Source: Halapricum desulfuricans (lineage in GTDB: Archaea > Halobacteriota > Halobacteria > Halobacteriales > Haloarculaceae). From it: a DNA stretch of 64,000 bases. The notes under the pieces are model-generated. The model had not been told where the DNA came from. It made no database searches and saw only the letters and a list, made by a program, of their open reading frames with translations. Both the position numbers and the translations under genes were made by a program. The stretch covers positions 620,001-684,000 of the forward strand of contig NZ_CP064788.1 in assembly GCF_017094525.1 (NCBI RefSeq), in the 5' to 3' direction. The first letter of the stretch is position 1. Each line of letters starts with the position of its first letter. Below, in pieces: positions 55,401 through 63,078 of this stretch.

Positions 55401-56397
55401 CCTCGTTCACCCGCGAGAGGCGGTTGTAGTCCAGATCGCGGTCGGTCGTCGGATCGAGAACCTCCAGTCGGTCGATGAGATACGGCGCGTCGAAGTCGGC
55501 GAAGTTCCAGCCCGTCAGGATGTCCGGGTCGGTTTCACGAACGTAGGAGACGAACGCCTCCAGCATCGCCGGTTCCGCCTCGAAGACCCGAATGTCGGCG
55601 TCGAGGCCGTCGTCCTCCAGCGGTTCGTAGCCGTCGAGTCGATCCGGCACTTCGGCACCTTCGCCGGCGTCGTACAGCCAGAGGACGTACTCGTCGCGAT
55701 AGGAGTCGTGGCTGGCGATCGCGATGATCGGCTCCTCGCCGTCTTCGGGGAACCCCGAGCGGTCGTCGACCTCGATGTCGAACGTCGATATGCGCGGTTC
55801 GGCGTCGACGTCGACGGCCTCGATCTCGTCGTGCGGGACGCGGATCCGGTGCTCGCCGTCGTCGGTGCGACGGTCGGGCACGCGGACGCCGCTCGTGATG
55901 TCCTTGTCGACCAGCAGGCGGTCGGGAAAGAGGATGTCCGCCTCGTAGTGGTCGAACTCGTCGCGGATTTGCCCGACGTCTCTGGGCGTCTGTCCGAAGA
56001 TCTTCGTCAGGTCCTCGCCCCGGATCGACTCGTAGCCGGTCTCCCAGCCGGTGATCCGGTCGCGGGATCGCAACTCGTCGAAGTCCAGATTCGCGGTCGG
56101 CGCGTAGAAGTACGGCCGGAACTCGTAGACCTCGACGTGGATCAGTTCCCGCTGTGGCGTCCGGCCGAACACGTGGACGACCGGGTACTCGTCGTCGCCG
56201 GACCCCTCGACCGTGTAATCGACCTGCGTCACCGAGAACTCCACGGCCCCCTCGGCGTCCGGATAACGGAACTCCTCGGCCTCGACGATATCGGCGGAGA
56301 CGTACTCGTCGCCGGCGATTACGGCCGCTTCGCCGTCGGGCCGATCCGCCCCGCCTTCGCCGAACGCTGACAGGCCCGTCTGCTCGCCCTCGCTCAT
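52456..56397 (-). CDS. polB: Family B DNA polymerase precursor containing an intein
   Basis: Predicted 1313-residue precursor; the mature enzyme is 900 residues. The 3'-5' exonuclease motifs are visible (TFDIEVD at 205-211, WNFADFDAPYL, YNLRDVEL), as are polymerase motif A (LDLKSLYPMCM near residue 490), motif B KVVMN/SLYGVSG, interrupted by the intein, and motif C YGDTDSVMI (from residue 1037 in the precursor). It is the main replicative-type PolB of haloarchaea. Patches next to the intein and at motif C use AT-ending codons unlike the rest of the gene. Confidence 0.95.
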   Translation of the reverse strand: MSEGEQTGLSAFGEGGADRPDGEAAVIAGDEYVSADIVEAEEFRYPDAEGAVEFSVTQVDYTVEGSGDDEYPVVHVFGRTPQRELIHVEVYEFRPYFYAPTANLDFDELRSRDRITGWETGYESIRGEDLTKIFGQTPRDVGQIRDEFDHYEADILFPDRLLVDKDITSGVRVPDRRTDDGEHRIRVPHDEIEAVDVDAEPRISTFDIEVDDRSGFPEDGEEPIIAIASHDSYRDEYVLWLYDAGEGAEVPDRLDGYEPLEDDGLDADIRVFEAEPAMLEAFVSYVRETDPDILTGWNFADFDAPYLIDRLEVLDPTTDRDLDYNRLSRVNEVWQSDWQGPDIKGRVVFDLLRAYKRTQFTELESYRLEDVGQEELDAGKETYTGDIGDLWEDDPERLLEYNLRDVELCVELDRKQDIIAFFEEIASFVGCRLEDAPTPGDAVDMYVLHKAHGRFALPSKGTVESGEEFEGGAVFDPITGVREMVSVLDLKSLYPMCMVTINASPETKVDPDSYDGDTFVAPNGQHFRKEPDGIVREMVTELLSEREEKKELRNSHEPGTPEYEQYDRQQGSVKVVMNCFTPDTEVVTPDGVRNIRELDVGDDVYSIDPDTLRMEVKPVTETWAYPDYDGELVDIETDKMDFNVTPNHRMLVRKAETNGISWDEDDYRFVEAGELDRATNYQLPHDWTGPAGERIETVDLTELYDGEYEVWADNDVHGHTLAAEIGYYPDKVQKADEETTGYVFDADEFEEHRAYLADACSTFYVHTAANRKWIPRQYGGDDFLELLAWYITEGSVYTSEDGDKFRGSATTVSIAQDARAIADGGDDRDTHAAIGELLDRMGFDYYAGENGYQFTSRLLGDLLEDIAGEDSYSKRIPEFVFEASRDQKRRFLETLVAGDSDWQVNSWRYSTASRQLRDDVLRLCAHLGLTASYSEDSGVYRIHVAEDSKNTLRMHRSGTRSEAESGVYSVTVEDNHTVLAGRNGKFQWVGQSLYGVSGWDRFRLYDKDNAAAVTATGRSVIDHTEDAVEDLSYQVAYGDTDSVMISLGSDTSVEDAIERSFDIEEAINASYDEFAREQLNAEEHRFQIEFEKLYRRFFQAGKKKRYAGHIVWKEGKEVDDVDITGFEYQRSDIAAITKEVQLEVIEMIVKEGDIDGVADYLNGVIEDFLSGNVDPEEVAIPGGIGKRLDNYDTDTAQVRGAKYANLLLGTNFQRGSKPKRLYLEKVHPDFFERVESEMGLDPAEDPLYGEFKRDPDVICFEYAEQLPDEFQIDWEKMLDKTLKGPISRVIEALGISWEEVKSGQEQTGLGQFM
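53425..54663 (-). mobile_element. PolB intein with LAGLIDADG-type endonuclease region
   Basis: A 413-residue intein (precursor residues 579-991) splits motif B between Asn and Ser (MN|CFTPD...WVGQ|SLYG), the position often called pol-b. It starts with Cys (CFTPDTEVV, block A), has the TPNH block B, homing-endonuclease-like blocks with AWYITEGS and FLETLVAGDSDWQV, and ends VEDNHTVLAGRNG...WVGQ before Ser. The final residue is Gln and the usual penultimate His is missing, an alternative end known in some inteins. It is more AT-rich than polB, as expected for a mobile unit. Confidence 0.9.
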
Positions 56398-56505
56398 GTT
56401 GACCTCACTTCGGCAGGGCGAGTAAAAACCCCGGCGGTCGGGCTGGCAATCTCTGACGGATGGACAAGGTTTTTGGTATGTGGTGCCATACCAGTTTCTG
56501 AAGAC

Positions 56506-56685
56506 ATGTCGAACCGCGTCAACGCAGCAGGAGAGTCGGACCGTGCGGCAACCTCCGAGACGACGACCGGCGCGGAGACAATCGAGGCCTACGAAGAGGA
56601 CGGGACCGTCGTCTTCTACGACGCGGAGAACCCCATCGCGTGGATCGAGTCGGACTCGGCGGTTTCGCTGGCCGACGCCGTGTAA
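56506..56685 (+). CDS. Small acidic protein (DUF7331-like)
   Basis: Predicted 59-residue protein with conserved-looking IEAYEEDGTVVFYDAENPIA. From memory it matches DUF7331 of haloarchaea. The start at 56506 follows a TTTTTGG-type AT element about 30-36 bases upstream. Function unknown. Confidence 0.65.
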   Translation: MSNRVNAAGESDRAATSETTTGAETIEAYEEDGTVVFYDAENPIAWIESDSAVSLADAV

Positions 56686-56737
56686 GCGCTCTCAGCGAGC
56701 ACGGAACGCTTTTGCGTCGGTTGCCCGTAAGACGGGT

Positions 56738-57067
56738 ATGACCAACGGGTCCAGCGAGGGGCCCTCGCACGAACCCGAGGAGTTCGATCCGGAGTCGCTC
56801 GGACCGGACAGGATCGATCCCGCCTCGCTCGGACCCGACACGCCCAGCGCGCCCGACCCGCCGGACGGAAGCGACGTCGACCGCGAGATTCACGGGCTGT
56901 TCTGGTGGCTTGCCGCCCTCGCGAACGTCGCGCTGCTGGCTGCCAGTCTCGGCGTTATGTTCGTCGTCTTCCGGGGGTGGTGGGCGCTCGGGACACAACT
57001 GACGCTGTCCGGTCTGGTCGTCGGTGGCTACGTTTACTACCGCGTCAGGCAGTTCCAGTCAGAGTGA
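56738..57067 (+). CDS. Small membrane protein with acidic N-terminus
   Basis: Predicted 109-residue protein. The first ~45 residues are acidic and proline-rich with a short repeat (DPESLGPDRIDPASLGPDTP); two hydrophobic helices follow (LAALANVALLAASLGVMFVV and LSGLVVGGYVYYRVR). Function unknown; similar proteins exist in haloarchaea (DUF7322 by recollection, unsure). Confidence 0.65.
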   Translation: MTNGSSEGPSHEPEEFDPESLGPDRIDPASLGPDTPSAPDPPDGSDVDREIHGLFWWLAALANVALLAASLGVMFVVFRGWWALGTQLTLSGLVVGGYVYYRVRQFQSE

Positions 57068-57071
57068 GTCG

Positions 57072-57136
57072 CGCTTCGCTCGCGGATGCTACTCCTCGGC
57101 GAGCCGCCGGAACGCGTCGATTATCGCGCGTTTTGC
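57072..57136. repeat. 65-bp direct repeat, first copy (stray copy of the DHH gene 3' end)
   Basis: Identical over 65 bases to 57219-57283. On the minus strand it encodes AKRAIIDAFRRLAEE plus stop, the tail of the neighbouring DHH protein, but it is detached from that gene. The protein similarity extends slightly further (KAVAKR versus GAVAKR), then is lost. Confidence 0.85.
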
Positions 57137-57140
57137 CACA

Positions 57141-57214
57141 GCTTTTTCCCGCTCGGGTATCCTCGGGCCGTTGGCCCTGCGGGTACCACTCACGGCAAAA
57201 ACTTGGGAAAAAGC
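57141..57214. other. Spacer with 10-bp inverted repeat between the direct repeats
   Basis: GCTTTTTCCC (57141-57150) and GGGAAAAAGC (57205-57214) are perfect inverted arms enclosing the spacer between the two 65-bp copies. No coding frame is evident. Confidence 0.5.
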
Positions 57215-57218
57215 CGCT

Positions 57219-57283
57219 CGCTTCGCTCGCGGATGCTACTCCTCGGCGAGCCGCCGGAACGCGTCGATTATCGCGCGTTTTGC
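57219..57283. repeat. 65-bp direct repeat, second copy (inside the DHH gene)
   Basis: This copy contains the functional stop codon and last 15 codons of the DHH phosphoesterase gene plus 17 bases beyond it. It begins 147 bases after the first copy. Confidence 0.85.
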
Positions 57284-58300
57284 AACCGCACCCTGAGTCG
57301 TCCAGTGGTGGGCGTAATCGAGCATGTCGTCGTACACGTCGGGTTTGCAGCCCGCCGCGCGGGGATGGCCACCGCCGTTGACCTGTTCGGCGACCTCGTG
57401 ACAGCGCTCGAACGACTCCGTCCCGCGCAGGCTCGCGCTCCCGGCGGGCTTGACGATCACGGCGGCGTCGGCCCCCTGCTCTCGCAGCGTTTCTGCGACC
57501 TCGTTCTGCGAGCACCGACCGTACGTCACTCCGACGGTCCAGGGGCCGACCGCCCGCATCTGGGCGCGGTCGACCGCCTTCTGGATGAGCGCCTCTTTTT
57601 CGATGCGCTTCTCTTCGAGAAACTCCTCGACCGCGGGCGGCAGGTCGGCACCGTGTTCGACGACCGCTTCGAGGTACTCTTCGGGTTCGCTCCAGTGTGA
57701 GAAGTCCGCCAGGTCGTCGCTACGTGGGTCCTCGCGGATCCAGAGGTCGTGATCGCGCGTGACCTCGGCCAGTTCGACCAGCGACTGATCGAACTCGTGA
57801 TCGAGTTCGCGCAGCGCTACGTCGGCCGAACACTCCTCGTCCGACTCGCCGACGACCAGTTCGACGCCGGCAGTCCTGACGAGGTCCGCGATATCGTCGT
57901 CCCACTGGTGGTGGTCGAACCAGCGAACTGACCCCGCCTGCTCGGACAGCGCTTCGAGGGGCTCGACATCGGCGGGCTGGTCGGGACAGAGGTCGCAGAC
58001 GAACACGTCAGCACCGGCCTCCAGCGACGCCGCCGTCCAGTCGAGTCGCTCCCGGAGTTCGTGCGGGCTGGCGGACACGAGGACACCGCTGTCGCGGGCC
58101 GCACGGACGAGCGCGACACAGGCCAGTCCGTCGGCGTCGGGGTCGGCGATAACGACCGTTTTGGCACCCTCGAGCGCGCTTTCGACCTCTTGTTTTCGTT
58201 CCGCCTGCGTGATGTCATCCGGCCGGAAGAACCCCTCACCGGGGAGCAGCGACTTGCGCTCGAGCGACAGCGACTCGTCGTCGATGAGTCCGGCGTCCAT
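57236..58300 (-). CDS. DHH/DHHA1 family phosphoesterase (RecJ/NrnA-like)
   Basis: Predicted 354-residue metal-dependent nuclease or phosphatase. The DHH motifs are intact: VIADPDADGLAC near residue 50, DVFVCDLCPD, and WFDHHQWDDD, with the DHHA1 substrate-binding VNGGGHPRAAG near the end. Relatives include RecJ-like exonucleases and oligoribonucleases. It starts two bases after the stop of a Usp gene on the same strand, so they are co-transcribed. Its 3' end is duplicated downstream. Confidence 0.85.
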   Translation of the reverse strand: MDAGLIDDESLSLERKSLLPGEGFFRPDDITQAERKQEVESALEGAKTVVIADPDADGLACVALVRAARDSGVLVSASPHELRERLDWTAASLEAGADVFVCDLCPDQPADVEPLEALSEQAGSVRWFDHHQWDDDIADLVRTAGVELVVGESDEECSADVALRELDHEFDQSLVELAEVTRDHDLWIREDPRSDDLADFSHWSEPEEYLEAVVEHGADLPPAVEEFLEEKRIEKEALIQKAVDRAQMRAVGPWTVGVTYGRCSQNEVAETLREQGADAAVIVKPAGSASLRGTESFERCHEVAEQVNGGGHPRAAGCKPDVYDDMLDYAHHWTTQGAVAKRAIIDAFRRLAEE

Positions 58301-58302
58301 GC

Positions 58303-58767
58303 TCAGACCCCCATCTCGCCGGGTTCCGGGACGTCACCCGCCTCCTCGGGATCGAGCTGTCGTGCCGTCAACACCGGCACGGGAGACCGGCGAACGACCG
58401 ATTCCGCGACACTCCCGAGCAAGAACGCGTGCTCGCCGTGCCGGCCCCGGGTCCCCGTGACGACGATATCGGCGTCGATCTTCTCGGCGTACGCACAGAT
58501 CTCGTCGGCGGGATCGCCCCTCCGAACGGCCGTCGTCACGTCGGTCTCCTGGGACTCGATCTCGGACAGTGCCTCCTCGCCCCGTTCCTGCAGTGCGGCC
58601 TGAAGGTCAGCGCGGACTCGTTCCGGCGACGTTTCGACTTCCGTCTCGTCGACGACGTATAGCGCGTGGATCGTCGCGTCGAACCGCTCGGCGAAGTCGA
58701 ACGCGAGCGTGACGGCTCGGGCGGCGCTCTCCGACCCGTCGGTCGCGAGCACGACTGTCTCGAACAT
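58303..58767 (-). CDS. Universal stress protein (single domain)
   Basis: Predicted 154-residue UspA-fold protein: TVVLATDGSESAARAV at the start and GTRGRHGEHAFLLGSVAESV at the end (nucleotide-binding type). Start at 58767 by family; the longer frame is antisense to the divergent Usp gene. It is followed at 2 bp by the DHH gene. Confidence 0.85.
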   Translation of the reverse strand: MFETVVLATDGSESAARAVTLAFDFAERFDATIHALYVVDETEVETSPERVRADLQAALQERGEEALSEIESQETDVTTAVRRGDPADEICAYAEKIDADIVVTGTRGRHGEHAFLLGSVAESVVRRSPVPVLTARQLDPEEAGDVPEPGEMGV

Positions 58768-58865
58768 ACGTCTACGTACTGGCGGTCGGAGCATAAAAGG
58801 GGTGGAGACACCTGCGAGTTCGTTCCTCGGTGGCTTTTTGCCACCACCGGACAGATACGCTATCA

Positions 58866-59318
58866 ATGGCCGTCGAAATCGATACCGTGCTCGTCCCCGT
58901 CGACGGGACCGACGAAGCCGAACGCGCCGTCGAGTACGCCGTCGCGGTCGCCCGGCGCTACGATGCGAGCATCCACATCCTGCATATCATCGACGATTCG
59001 GTCGCGCGTGCCATCCAGCGCGACGAGATCGACGCCGAGGCTGTGGCCGACGAGCACCGGGCGTTCATGGCCACCGTCCACGAGACAACCAGAGGCCCCG
59101 AAGGGAAAGTCGAGGCGACCCAGTCGACGGTGGCCGGCTTCTCCGCGCAACGTCTCAGCCAGCATCCGGTCAGCGTCGTACTGGACGCGGCAGAGGAAAT
59201 CGAGGCCGACCTGATCGTCGTGCCGCGCGAGAGTATGCGCGAGGCCCCCGGCGCGATGCTCGGCAAAGTCGCACAGTACGTCCTCTCGTATGCGAGCCAA
59301 CCTGTCCTGTCGGTCTAG
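58866..59318 (+). CDS. Universal stress protein, likely not ATP-binding
   Basis: Predicted 150-residue Usp protein, divergent from the previous one with about 100 bp between starts. It begins DTVLVPVDGTDEAERAVEYA. The late segment PRESMREAPGAMLGKVAQYV lacks the usual G-x2-G-x9-G nucleotide loop, so ATP binding is doubtful. Its stop overlaps by four bases the stop of the convergent GNAT gene. Confidence 0.8.
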   Translation: MAVEIDTVLVPVDGTDEAERAVEYAVAVARRYDASIHILHIIDDSVARAIQRDEIDAEAVADEHRAFMATVHETTRGPEGKVEATQSTVAGFSAQRLSQHPVSVVLDAAEEIEADLIVVPRESMREAPGAMLGKVAQYVLSYASQPVLSV

Positions 59319-59845
59319 TGGAGTCGGATCGACATCTCGATCTCGAAGCTCTCGGTCCCGCAGATCTCGAAGCCGACCTTCTTGTACAGTTCGATCGCCG
59401 GTTCGTTCCACCGTTCGACGGTCAGCCAGACCGTCTCGATCCCCTCGCGCTGGGCGTGCCCCAGCAGCGTCTCGAGGAGTCCAGTCCCGATCCCCGCGCC
59501 CTGGTAGGTGTGCAGGACGAAGATCGCCAGTTCGTGAGCGTCCTCGTTGTCGGGGACGAGCATCGCGTGGCCGACGGCGTCCTCGCCGTCCCAGGCGATG
59601 ACGTTCAGGCAGTCCTCGGCCAGCACCGTATCGAGCCAGTTATCGATCGCGTATTCCTTGACTGGTGGGATCCCCTGTGCGCGGTCGGACGGATCGAACG
59701 CCGAGTACATCTCGACGAGCGCGTCCCGATCGTCGGGTTCGGCCACGCGGATCTCGATCTCTCGGTCTTCCCTGTCGGTAATCGTCCGGGGCGGCCTCGG
59801 AAACTCGCCGGCCGGCTCGTCGGGATAGGTTCGATTGAGAGTCAT
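59315..59845 (-). CDS. GNAT family N-acetyltransferase
   Basis: Predicted 176-residue acetyltransferase. The acetyl-CoA loop is TYQGAGIGTGLLETLLGHA, after the core strands AVGHAMLVPDNEDAHELAIF; NEPAIELYKKVGFEICGTE is the usual C-terminal motif. Substrate unknown. It overlaps the upstream Usp-like gene by four bases (ATGA), so the two are coupled. Confidence 0.8.
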   Translation of the reverse strand: MTLNRTYPDEPAGEFPRPPRTITDREDREIEIRVAEPDDRDALVEMYSAFDPSDRAQGIPPVKEYAIDNWLDTVLAEDCLNVIAWDGEDAVGHAMLVPDNEDAHELAIFVLHTYQGAGIGTGLLETLLGHAQREGIETVWLTVERWNEPAIELYKKVGFEICGTESFEIEMSIRLH

Positions 59846-60210
59846 CGAACGAGGGTCACCGGGGTTTCGGAGTTGAGGACGACGAACTCCGCGACGCTTC
59901 CGAGTCTGATTTTCCCGAGTGTGCTCCGTTGCCCGCCGGAGATCACCAGTCGATCGAAGTTCTCGCTGTCGACCGTCTCGACGAGCGTCCCGGCGACGTG
60001 GCCGTCGATATGGCGGATCTCGACGTCGAGGTCGTACTCGTTGAGTTCGGATCGAATCTGCTGTTCGATCTCCGACGGCGTGGCGTCGACCGCCGTGTCG
60101 TCGTAGATCGCGATCGTCACGTCGTCGCCGGCGACCACCGCCCGCTTGAGTGTCTGGTGGAAGGCCTCCCAGGCCCCCTCGCTACCGTCGTGGCCCAGCA
60201 ACACGTTCAT
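59842..60210 (-). CDS. Universal stress protein-like
   Basis: Predicted 122-residue Usp-fold protein (NVLLGHDGSEGAWEAFHQ at the start, ISGGQRSTLGKIRLGSVAEFV at the end). Start at 60210. It is slightly short for the family. Translationally coupled to the GNAT gene. Confidence 0.75.
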   Translation of the reverse strand: MNVLLGHDGSEGAWEAFHQTLKRAVVAGDDVTIAIYDDTAVDATPSEIEQQIRSELNEYDLDVEIRHIDGHVAGTLVETVDSENFDRLVISGGQRSTLGKIRLGSVAEFVVLNSETPVTLVR

Positions 60211-60310
60211 ACAACCCCTCAAGAGGTCCGGGGGATTAAAATACAGGGGATCGCCGTTTCAGTTCGAGAGGGCGACACCCTTTTTCACAGGGGCGACCAC
60301 ACTCTCGGCT

Positions 60311-60979
60311 ATGACAGATACGCCCGCCGACGAGGACGGCGTCCCGGAAGATGCCGATACGACGACCGGGACGGACGCGCCTTCCCCGGCCGACGACGAA
60401 GCCCGAGACAGCCAGCACGGAGCCACGCCAGAGGACAGCCAGGGGGACGACGTTCCCGCGGACGTGCGCAAGTACGACCGGTTCAAGAAGATCGACGGCT
60501 CGACATACGAGCGCGCGAACGACTTCCTGCGCGATCGGACCTACATCACGGCCCGCGAGTGGGCGATCGCCCGGCTCTGTGCCGACTTCCGGACCGAGAC
60601 CGGCGTCGAGATGACAAAGATCGGCGAGAACCTGCCGGAACTGGTTCCGTTCATGACCGACACCTACTCGCCGCAGGCGGTCAATCAGGCCCGCGCGTCG
60701 TTCGAGGAGAAGGTCCGCAAGGCCGGCGCGACGTTCCTGTACGGGGCGATGTGTGATTTCTTCACTGCCGAGGAACTGGACGACGTGATGTACGAGGCCA
60801 CCGAGGTCGCGAAGTTCCTGCTGGAGGTCGAGGGCGTCGACCTGGCCGTCGAGGACGAACTCGAGGCCGAGGACCGGATCTCGAGTGTCATGCGCGACGT
60901 CCGCGAGCAGTCGGCGGCGCTGCGCCACGACGAGGTGACGTGTCCGGAATGTGGACACGAGTTCGAAGTCGGTGAGTAG
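60311..60979 (+). CDS. DUF5806-like protein with C-terminal zinc-binding end
   Basis: Predicted 222-residue protein with a disordered acidic N-terminus (~55 residues), a helical core (KYDRFKKIDGSTYERANDFL onward), and a C-terminal half zinc knuckle VTCPECGHEFEVGE. From memory this is DUF5806. Its stop TAG (60977-60979) lies inside the first unit of a 60-bp tandem repeat, which also supplies its last residues. Confidence 0.7.
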   Translation: MTDTPADEDGVPEDADTTTGTDAPSPADDEARDSQHGATPEDSQGDDVPADVRKYDRFKKIDGSTYERANDFLRDRTYITAREWAIARLCADFRTETGVEMTKIGENLPELVPFMTDTYSPQAVNQARASFEEKVRKAGATFLYGAMCDFFTAEELDDVMYEATEVAKFLLEVEGVDLAVEDELEAEDRISSVMRDVREQSAALRHDEVTCPECGHEFEVGE

Positions 60980-61099
60980 GCCAGTGAGGTCCTCGTGGCC
61001 GAACACCTAGTCACCGACTGAGTTGAGGTCGGTGAGTAGGCCAGTGAGATCCTCGTGGCCGAACATCTAGTCACCGACTGAGTTGAGGTCGGTGAGTAG
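60968..61099. repeat. Tandem 60-bp repeat at the DUF5806 stop
   Basis: Two 60-base units (60968-61027 and 61028-61087) differ at two positions (60989 G/61049 A and 61006 C/61066 T), followed by a 12-base third start (61088-61099). Each unit is itself a nested palindrome: GTCGGTGA with TCACCGAC outside, TAGG/CCTA next, and GGCCA/TGGCC inside. Confidence 0.9.
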
Positions 61100-61188
61100 A
61101 GCGGGGCGAGCGAAGCGAGGCCCGCAGAGACGAACGGGGTGAGCCAAGCGAGGCCCCTAGAGGCGAGCGGGGAGGGACGACCGCCACC

Positions 61189-62406
61189 TCACACAAGTCC
61201 GTCGTCGCGGCCGGTCCCCGGCACGGCGGCGGTGAGCGAACTCGTCCCGCGGACGGCGGCGATCGCGACTTCGATCGGGTCGATCCGGGTCCGGGAGTCG
61301 TCGTGTTCGACCACCAGCACCATCCGCCCCTGCTCGGCCCAGTCGGCGTCACGCCGGTGGCGCAGCACTTCCGCGAGGTAGCCGGCGACGCCGACGACGT
61401 GGGCAGTCAGCAACATCGACTCCTGGTCGGAGTCGTCGCCCAGTTCGACGTCTTCGAAGCGGTCGCGGTCGAGTTCCGATTCGAGCAACTCATCGAGGCG
61501 CTCGAGCGATTCGACCGAAAAATCCAGATCGTACTCGGGCCAGCGCTCGGCGAGGTCTTCGGCTCCCGCTCGCAGGCGCTGGGCGGCGTCTTCGATCTCG
61601 GCGTCGGACGCGACGGTTTCGATGTCGGCACGGTCAAGGTCGACGGGCGTGTCGCCGTCACCGGCCCGCCCGGAGAGGTTGAGCCGATCGGCCAGAGCAT
61701 CGTGCATGCCGGTGAACGTCGAGTCGCCGGTCAGGCAGTCTTCGGCGACCTGAAAGACCGTCACCGTCGCCCCGGCGGCCTCGCTGTCCGGTCCGGACGG
61801 GACGCTGACCGTCCAGCCGGTGCCGGTCTCCTGTTGCCAGACGGCGTCGTGGCGGCGGACCAGCACTTCTCCGAAGTAACTGCCGAGCTGGGTCGCCGTC
61901 TCGGTGTAGACCTTCGCGTCGTAGCTGTCGTCCCCGAACTCGATGGTCTCGAAGCGTTCGGCGTCCCACTGCTCGGCGACGAGGTCGTCCAGGCGAGTGA
62001 ACGACGCGAGCGAGAAGTCCAGCTCGTACTCCCCCCAGAAGTCCGCCAGTTCGGTCGCCGCATCGACGAACTCGACGCGAGGATCGTCGTCCGGGATCGT
62101 CTCGGCCTCGTCGGGCTCCGCCTCGATCGCGTCGTCGTCCGTCTCGGCTTCTGTGATGAACTCGGCGGCGTCGTCGCCCATGTCCGGGCCGTCGTCGACC
62201 GACTCGGTCGTTAGATGGTCGAACCCGGCCTCTCGATCGGTCGCGTCACTGCCGGCCGTGTCCGTCGTATCGTCTTCCTCGCCGGCCGCTTCGTCCATGT
62301 CAGGGCCCGCAGTACTCGATGACAGCTCGGCTGTCGACGACTCCGGATCGGACTCGTCACTCTCGCGCGCCCCGAGCACCGACTTGATCACGTCGAACAG
62401 CCCCAT
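61189..62406 (-). CDS. Acidic protein with an internally duplicated domain
   Basis: Predicted 405-residue soluble acidic protein. After a disordered N-terminus (~110 residues) it has two copies of one ~75-residue domain: ELADFWGEYELDFSLASFTR to VLVRRHDAVWQQE (about 115-195) and DLAERWPEYDLDFSVESLER to EVLRHRRDADWAEQ (about 288-360). No function is known. Confidence 0.7.
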   Translation of the reverse strand: MGLFDVIKSVLGARESDESDPESSTAELSSSTAGPDMDEAAGEEDDTTDTAGSDATDREAGFDHLTTESVDDGPDMGDDAAEFITEAETDDDAIEAEPDEAETIPDDDPRVEFVDAATELADFWGEYELDFSLASFTRLDDLVAEQWDAERFETIEFGDDSYDAKVYTETATQLGSYFGEVLVRRHDAVWQQETGTGWTVSVPSGPDSEAAGATVTVFQVAEDCLTGDSTFTGMHDALADRLNLSGRAGDGDTPVDLDRADIETVASDAEIEDAAQRLRAGAEDLAERWPEYDLDFSVESLERLDELLESELDRDRFEDVELGDDSDQESMLLTAHVVGVAGYLAEVLRHRRDADWAEQGRMVLVVEHDDSRTRIDPIEVAIAAVRGTSSLTAAVPGTGRDDGLV

Positions 62407-62509
62407 ACCGCATGGATAACGGGCGGGAGAGAAAGGGATTTCGCTGGACTCTCAAACGCTCGTTTGAGCTTCCGGTGGCTTTTGACAGGTCTCGCACGTG
62501 GCTCCGTGT

Positions 62510-62791
62510 ATGAGCCGCCCCGAACCCGCTCTCCAGCGACTCGGTCGCCTCCCTGCCGTCGTCTTCGGACGGTTCGTCGCCGCCGTCGAGGCCGCAGCGT
62601 TCTGGGGCTCGATCCTTCTGCCTCTGGGATATCTCGCGGCGCTCGCCCTCGACGGGCCGCTGGTCGTGATCGTCGCGTTGATCGGCGCGAACGTCGTGTG
62701 TCTGCTCGTCGGACATCGCCATCAGCCGCGGATCGACGCCAGTGTGCTCGCGTCGATGGCGACAGAGCCGACCGGGGAGGGCGATCGCTGA
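62510..62791 (+). CDS. Small two-helix membrane protein
   Basis: Predicted 93-residue protein with two hydrophobic segments (FVAAVEAAAFWGSILLPLGY and VVIVALIGANVVCLLVG). Its stop shares one base with the start of the following DUF7123-like gene (TGATG), so they are coupled. Function unknown. Confidence 0.65.
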   Translation: MSRPEPALQRLGRLPAVVFGRFVAAVEAAAFWGSILLPLGYLAALALDGPLVVIVALIGANVVCLLVGHRHQPRIDASVLASMATEPTGEGDR

Positions 62792-63027
62792 TGTCGCACG
62801 CAACAGCCGACAAGCGCCAGCGCGTCGAGAGTCACCTCCGAAGACGCGTCGATGAAGAGCCGATCTACGTCAAGAGCAAGTTCCTCGCGGAGGAACTGGA
62901 CCTCTCTTCGAAAGAGGTCGGAAGCGTCCTCGGGCGCATCGCCGAGTCGTCCTCGGAGTTGCTCGTCGAAAAGTGGTCGTACACGAACGCGACGACCTGG
63001 CGAGTCGAGCGCAAGCCCTCTTCGTAG
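62791..63027 (+). CDS. Winged-helix-like small protein (DUF7123-like)
   Basis: Predicted 78-residue protein (RVESHLRRRVDEEPIYVKSK, then LAEELDLSSKEVGSVLGRIA), an HTH pattern. I recall this family as DUF7123. It probably binds DNA or regulates; target unknown. Confidence 0.65.
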   Translation: MSHATADKRQRVESHLRRRVDEEPIYVKSKFLAEELDLSSKEVGSVLGRIAESSSELLVEKWSYTNATTWRVERKPSS

Positions 63028-63078
63028 CGACCCGGACACATCCGAAACGCCGATACGGTTCGTCGACGAGCACCGAGT

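Noticed and set aside
57045-57515. Minus-strand frame spanning both 65-bp repeats
   Set aside because: It is out of frame with the DHH gene and translates to low-complexity Arg-rich sequence.
60968-61099. Tandem repeat considered as a CRISPR array
   Set aside because: The units are contiguous with no unique spacers, there are only two full copies, and no cas genes are near.
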